A DNA stretch of 8,795 nucleotides from Rhodocyclaceae bacterium (lineage in GTDB: Bacteria > Pseudomonadota > Gammaproteobacteria > Burkholderiales > Rhodocyclaceae), in assembly GCA_013821865.1 (NCBI GenBank), contig PNJM01000094.1, positions 1 to 8,795 of the forward strand, in the 5' to 3' direction. The first letter of the stretch is position 1, and each line of letters opens with the position of its first letter. Shown here piece after piece: positions 5,623 through 8,795 of this stretch. The position numbers were made by a program, and so were the translations under genes. The notes beneath the pieces are model-generated. The model was given only the letters and a program-made list of their open reading frames with translations, was not told the origin of the DNA and ran no database searches.

Positions 5623-6957
5623 ATGGCTGCGCCGATTCGCGAAGGCAATCTCGAGGCTCCCACCCGGCACCCGCTCGACTGGAACAACCCGGCCTTCTAC
5701 GATGAGGCCGCGCTTTTCCACGAAATGGAGCGCGTCTTCGACATCTGCCACGGCTGCCGGCGCTGCGTCAGCCTGTGCCAGTCCTTTCCGACGCTGTTCG
5801 ACCTGGTGGACGCCTCGCCGACCCTGGAAGTGGACGGCGTCAGGAAAGAGGACTACCGGAAGGTGGTGGATCACTGCTACCTGTGCGACCTCTGCTTCAT
5901 GACGAAGTGCCCCTACGTGCCGCCGCACGAGTGGAACCTGGATTTCCCGCATCTCATGCTGCGGGCGAAGGCGGTGCACTTCAGTAAAGGCACCACCAAG
6001 CTGCGCGACAAGGTGCTGACCAGCACCGACATGGTCGGCAAGCTCGCCGGCATACCGGTCGTCGCCCAGGTGGTGAATACCGTCAACAAGATCGGCCCCG
6101 CCCGCAAGGCGCTGCAGGCGGTGGCGGGCATTCATGCCGAAGCCTGGCTGCCGGAGTTCTCCAGCCGGCCGCTGCGCAGCCGCCTGGACAAGCTGCCCGC
6201 CGACACGCCGGGCGAGGCGGCCGGCCCGACCAGGGGCAAGGTGGCGCTGTTCGCCACCTGCTACATGAACCGCAACGAGCCCGGCCCCGGCGAGGATCTC
6301 GCCGCCGTGTTCGCGCACAACGGCATCCCGGTCACCCTGGCGGAGAAGGAACGCTGCTGCGGCATGCCGAAACTGGAACTGGGCGACCTCGAAGCCGTGC
6401 GCGCAGCCAGGCAGGCAAACATCCCGGTGCTGGCCAGGCTGGTGGATGCGGGCTGGGACCTCACCGCCCTGGTGCCTTCCTGCGTGCTCATGTTCAAGCA
6501 GGAACTGCCGCTCATGTTCCCGGACGATGCGGACGTGCTGAAGGTGAAAAACGCCTTCTACGATCCCTTCGAGTACCTGATGCTGCGCCACAAGGAAGGC
6601 CGGCTCAAGACCGATTTCAAGCAAGGCCTGGGCAAGGTGGCCTACCATGCCGCCTGTCACCAGAGGGTGCAGAACATCGGCCCAAAGACGAAGGAAGCCC
6701 TGTCGCTGGTGCCGGACACCGAGGTGGATATCATCGAGCGCTGTTCCGGCCACGACGGCACCTACGCCGTGAAGAAGGAGTTCCACGAGTTCGCCGTGAA
6801 GATCGTCAAGCCGGTGGTGAATCGCGTCAACCAGGCGCAGCCCGACCATTACGGCAGCGACTGCGCCATGGCGGGACACCACATCGGGCATGTCCGTGCC
6901 GACGGCACCTCGCCGGAACATCCCATCACGCTTTTGCGCCGCGCCTACGGCATCTGA
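5623..6957 (+). CDS. GlpC/heterodisulfide-reductase-like iron-sulfur oxidoreductase subunit
   Basis: A 444-residue soluble protein with no signal peptide or membrane segments. The N-terminal part has two [4Fe-4S] motifs: C42-C45-C48-C52 (CxxCxxCxxxC), and C85-C88-C91-C96, whose last gap is four residues rather than three. Two CCG-type (DUF3400-like heterodisulfide reductase) domains follow. The first has C213, C245-C246-G and C287. The second has C345, C374-S375-G and C414, so one cysteine of its CCG pair is serine. The phrase TKCPYVPPHEWNLDFPHLML (95-114) seems typical of the subfamily that accompanies DUF3501. There is no flavin domain, so it should pass electrons between partners. The rubrerythrin upstream lacks its own rubredoxin and is the obvious candidate acceptor. 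The start has AGGAAG six bases before the ATG. Relatives may be labelled glycolate oxidase or glycerol-3-phosphate dehydrogenase subunits, but no flavoprotein partner is encoded here. Confidence 0.88.
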   Translation: MAAPIREGNLEAPTRHPLDWNNPAFYDEAALFHEMERVFDICHGCRRCVSLCQSFPTLFDLVDASPTLEVDGVRKEDYRKVVDHCYLCDLCFMTKCPYVPPHEWNLDFPHLMLRAKAVHFSKGTTKLRDKVLTSTDMVGKLAGIPVVAQVVNTVNKIGPARKALQAVAGIHAEAWLPEFSSRPLRSRLDKLPADTPGEAAGPTRGKVALFATCYMNRNEPGPGEDLAAVFAHNGIPVTLAEKERCCGMPKLELGDLEAVRAARQANIPVLARLVDAGWDLTALVPSCVLMFKQELPLMFPDDADVLKVKNAFYDPFEYLMLRHKEGRLKTDFKQGLGKVAYHAACHQRVQNIGPKTKEALSLVPDTEVDIIERCSGHDGTYAVKKEFHEFAVKIVKPVVNRVNQAQPDHYGSDCAMAGHHIGHVRADGTSPEHPITLLRRAYGI

Positions 6958-6967
6958 TCGATCGAGC

Positions 6968-6974
6968 AAGGAAG
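6968..6974 (+). promoter_or_regulatory. Ribosome-binding site that fixes the DUF3501 start
   Basis: AAGGAAG lies 8 bases before the ATG at 6983. The frame extends upstream to an ATG at 6890 inside the preceding gene, but those codons merely shadow that gene and have no ribosome-binding site, so 6983 is preferred. Confidence 0.75.
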
Positions 6975-6982
6975 ATAATGCG

Positions 6983-7564
6983 ATGAATGCACTGACCCAC
7001 GAGAAGCTCTACAGCCTGGAGCAGTACGCCCGCCTCCGCCCGGAATTCCGCGCCCGGGTGATCGCGCACAAGAAAAACCGCCAACTCCCCATCGGCCCGC
7101 ATGCCACCCTCTATTTCGAGGATGCGCTGACCATGCAGTACCAGGTGCAGGAAATGCTGCGCCTGGAGCGGATGTTCGAGCCTGAACTGATCCAGGAAGA
7201 GCTGGATGTTTACAATCCACTCGTCCCCGACGGTCACAACTGGAAGGCCACCTTCATGATCGAGTACAGCGACGAGGACGAGCGCCGCCAGGCCCTGGCG
7301 ACGCTGATCGGCATCGAGAAAAAGGTGTGGATGCAGGTGGAAGGCTGCGGCAAGGTGTACCCCATCGCCAACGAGGACCTCGACCGCGAAACCGAGGACA
7401 AGACCGCCGCGGTGCATTTCCTGCGCTTCGAACTGACGCCGCAGATGATCGCGGCAGCGAAAGCCGGCGCGGCCATCCGCGCCGGCATCGATCACGACCG
7501 GTACCGCGAATCCCTGACCGTGCCAGCAGCCGTGCGCGAATCGCTGGTCGCGGATCTGGGTTGA
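6983..7564 (+). CDS. DUF3501 family protein of unknown function
   Basis: A 193-residue acidic soluble protein. I recognise it as DUF3501 from its N-terminal block YARLRPEFRARVIAHKKNR (15-33), then GPHATLYFED (38-47), TMQYQVQEMLRLERMF (50-65), EELDVYNPLVPDG (72-84) and VHFLRFELTP (144-153). It has one cysteine (C122), no metal-binding cluster motif, no signal peptide and no membrane segment. It starts 25 bases after the Fe-S gene stop with a good ribosome-binding site, so the two are almost certainly cotranscribed. As I recall, DUF3501 genes regularly sit beside this type of Fe-S protein and a rubrerythrin, suggesting a shared function, perhaps as a partner or adaptor of the Fe-S protein. No reaction can be assigned. 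Its stop codon lies one base from the dnaE stop. Confidence 0.85.
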   Translation: MNALTHEKLYSLEQYARLRPEFRARVIAHKKNRQLPIGPHATLYFEDALTMQYQVQEMLRLERMFEPELIQEELDVYNPLVPDGHNWKATFMIEYSDEDERRQALATLIGIEKKVWMQVEGCGKVYPIANEDLDRETEDKTAAVHFLRFELTPQMIAAAKAGAAIRAGIDHDRYRESLTVPAAVRESLVADLG

Positions 7565-7565
7565 A

Positions 7566-8795
7566 CTACAGGTAAACCACCTCGACGTTCTCGGCCTGCA
7601 GCCATTGCTGCAGGCCGGCCAGCAATTCGTCGTCGAGGCGCACGCGCCAGGTCTCGCCCAGCGGCAGTTCGCACTCGGCCTCGTCGTTGCGGTAGCGCAC
7701 GCGCACCGGGCAGGGGCCGTTGCGATAGGGCGCCAGCAGGGTACGTAGTTTCTCCGCCGCCGCCCCGGCCCTGCTCGCCTCGCCATTCATCGCCACGCGC
7801 AGCGCCTTGGCAAAGCGCCCGCGCGCCTCGGCCAGCGTCATCAGCCTGTCGGCGACAACGCGCAAACCGCCGGAGAAATCGTCCCGCTGCACCTTGCCCT
7901 CGACGACCAGCACCTCGTCCACCTTGATCTTGCCGCGCTCGGCCTCGAACACTTCGTTGAACACCGCGACTTCCTGCTGCGCCGTGCCGTCGTCGAGCAC
8001 AACGAAGACCATCTTGCCGCGCCGGGTCATCTGCGTGCGGGTGGCGAGGACGATGCCGGCGAGAAGCGCCGAATCCTTGCCGGCTTCCAGGCCGGCCAGC
8101 GGCCGGCGCACGAAGGCCAGGAGTTCCGCCCGGTATTCGTTGTAGGGATGGCCGGAAAGGAAGAAGCCGAGCGCCTGCTTCTCGTTGAACAGGCGCTCGC
8201 GTTCGCTCCAGCGCGGCACTTCGATATAGTGCGCCGTCACCGGGGCATCCGAGCCGGGATGATCGAACAGCCCGCTCTGCAGGGCGTCGCGCTCGGCCTG
8301 CTCGGCCGCTTCCAGCGCCACGCCGACGGAGGCCAGCAGGCGGGCGCGGTGATCGTCCGACGAGTCGAAGGCGCCGGCGCGCACCAGTGCCTCGATGACG
8401 CGGCGGTTCACCACGCGCTTGTCGATGCGTTTGCAGAAATCGAAGAGATCGGCGAAATCTCCGCCGGCCTCGCGCGCGCGGAGTATCGCCCCGATGGCCG
8501 ACTCGCCGGTGCCCTTGATGGCGCCCAGTCCGTAGCGGATGGTCTTCGAGTCCACCGGCGTGAAGCGGTACGCGCTGCGGTTGATGTCCGGCGGCAGGAA
8601 GGCGATGCCGTTCTGCGCGCAGTCGTTCCAGAACAGCTGCACCTTGTCGGTGTCGGCCATTTCGGAGGACAGCGTTGCCGCCATGAACTCGGCGGGATGA
8701 TGCGCCTTGAGCCAGGCCGTCTGGTAGGCCACCAGCGCATAGGCCGCCGAGTGCGACTTGTTGAAGCCGTACTCGGCGAACTTCTCCATCAGGTC
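7566..8795 (-). CDS. dnaE: DNA polymerase III alpha subunit, C-terminal 409 residues (cut by window edge)
   Basis: Catalytic subunit of the replicative polymerase. The window holds only the C-terminal third, entering at DLMEKFAEYGFNKSHSAAYA, the conserved block at the end of the polymerase fingers; the catalytic aspartates and the PHP domain lie beyond the right edge. Next come the tandem helix-hairpin-helix region (YGLGAIKGTGESAIGAI), the sliding-clamp-binding motif QSGLF (fragment residues 173-177, bases 8265-8279; E. coli has QADMF), FLSGHPYNEY, and an OB-fold (fragment residues about 244-317). The tail is a tau-binding-type region ending at the TAG at 7568-7566. No frameshift is seen. The Met at 8789 is internal and is not the start. 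The gene converges on DUF3501 with one base between the stops. Confidence 0.97.
   Translation of the reverse strand, partial: DLMEKFAEYGFNKSHSAAYALVAYQTAWLKAHHPAEFMAATLSSEMADTDKVQLFWNDCAQNGIAFLPPDINRSAYRFTPVDSKTIRYGLGAIKGTGESAIGAILRAREAGGDFADLFDFCKRIDKRVVNRRVIEALVRAGAFDSSDDHRARLLASVGVALEAAEQAERDALQSGLFDHPGSDAPVTAHYIEVPRWSERERLFNEKQALGFFLSGHPYNEYRAELLAFVRRPLAGLEAGKDSALLAGIVLATRTQMTRRGKMVFVVLDDGTAQQEVAVFNEVFEAERGKIKVDEVLVVEGKVQRDDFSGGLRVVADRLMTLAEARGRFAKALRVAMNGEASRAGAAAEKLRTLLAPYRNGPCPVRVRYRNDEAECELPLGETWRVRLDDELLAGLQQWLQAENVEVVYL
7592..7617. repeat. Perfect 10-bp inverted repeat in the 3' end of dnaE
   Basis: CGGCCTGCAG (7592-7601) and CTGCAGGCCG (7608-7617) pair perfectly around a 6-base loop. 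It begins 28 bases after the DUF3501 stop and lies within the coding end of dnaE, where it encodes part of AGLQQWLQAE. No T-run follows on either strand. It is the only strong hairpin near the tail-to-tail junction and might slow or stop transcription from either side. Confidence 0.35.

Noticed and set aside
5464..6969. Minus-strand open frame of 501 codons opposite the Fe-S gene
   Set aside because: Shadow of the Fe-S protein gene. It also runs through the intergenic hairpin array, which argues against coding.
1..8795. Search for tRNA, rRNA, riboswitch, CRISPR array, insertion sequence or attachment site
   Set aside because: No cloverleaf, spaced direct repeats, transposase or integrase fragment or target-site duplication was seen by eye, and nearly all of the DNA is assigned to known genes.

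Overview
The window is a GC-rich chromosomal segment, densely packed with genes and without mobile elements, tRNAs, rRNAs or CRISPR arrays. Gene content, protein sequence style and promoter style suggest a betaproteobacterium, most likely of the Rhodocyclales. The genus cannot be fixed from this stretch alone. The order dcd - apbC(mrp) <> metG is an old arrangement; a divergent mrp/metG pair is also known in Escherichia coli and Pseudomonas.

Layout. On the minus strand at the left edge are the start of dcd (dCTP deaminase, cut by the window edge) and, upstream of it, apbC/mrp (Fe-S cluster carrier ATPase). The 63 bp between them hold a perfect 11-bp inverted repeat that looks like the apbC terminator. 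The same repeat carries the -10 element of a good sigma70 promoter for dcd in its centre. A 122-bp divergent control region (1524-1645) separates apbC from metG. It holds a sequence resembling a type 1 IscR box, a small perfect palindrome and an extended -10 promoter for metG.

On the plus strand, metG (methionyl-tRNA synthetase), acyP (acylphosphatase) and oxyR (peroxide-sensing LysR regulator with both redox cysteines) form a chain with overlapping stop and start codons. Immediately after the oxyR stop codon lies a strong candidate OxyR operator, followed by a three-gene set: a short rubrerythrin without a rubredoxin domain, a GlpC/heterodisulfide-reductase-like iron-sulfur protein, and a DUF3501 protein of unknown function. 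The rubrerythrin and the Fe-S gene are separated by a GC-rich hairpin array that looks like a dispersed intergenic repeat. The Fe-S gene and the DUF3501 gene are tightly coupled. The set meets the 3' end of dnaE (DNA polymerase III alpha subunit, minus strand, cut by the right edge) tail to tail with one base between the stop codons.

How the genes may work together. dcd, apbC, metG and dnaE are housekeeping genes. The part worth attention is oxyR - OxyR box - rubrerythrin - Fe-S oxidoreductase - DUF3501. It reads as a peroxide-defence module: OxyR senses H2O2 and switches on a diiron peroxidase, whose missing rubredoxin electron donor may be replaced by the neighbouring Fe-S protein. The role of DUF3501 is open. 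This pathway is inferred from sequence and context and is not demonstrated.
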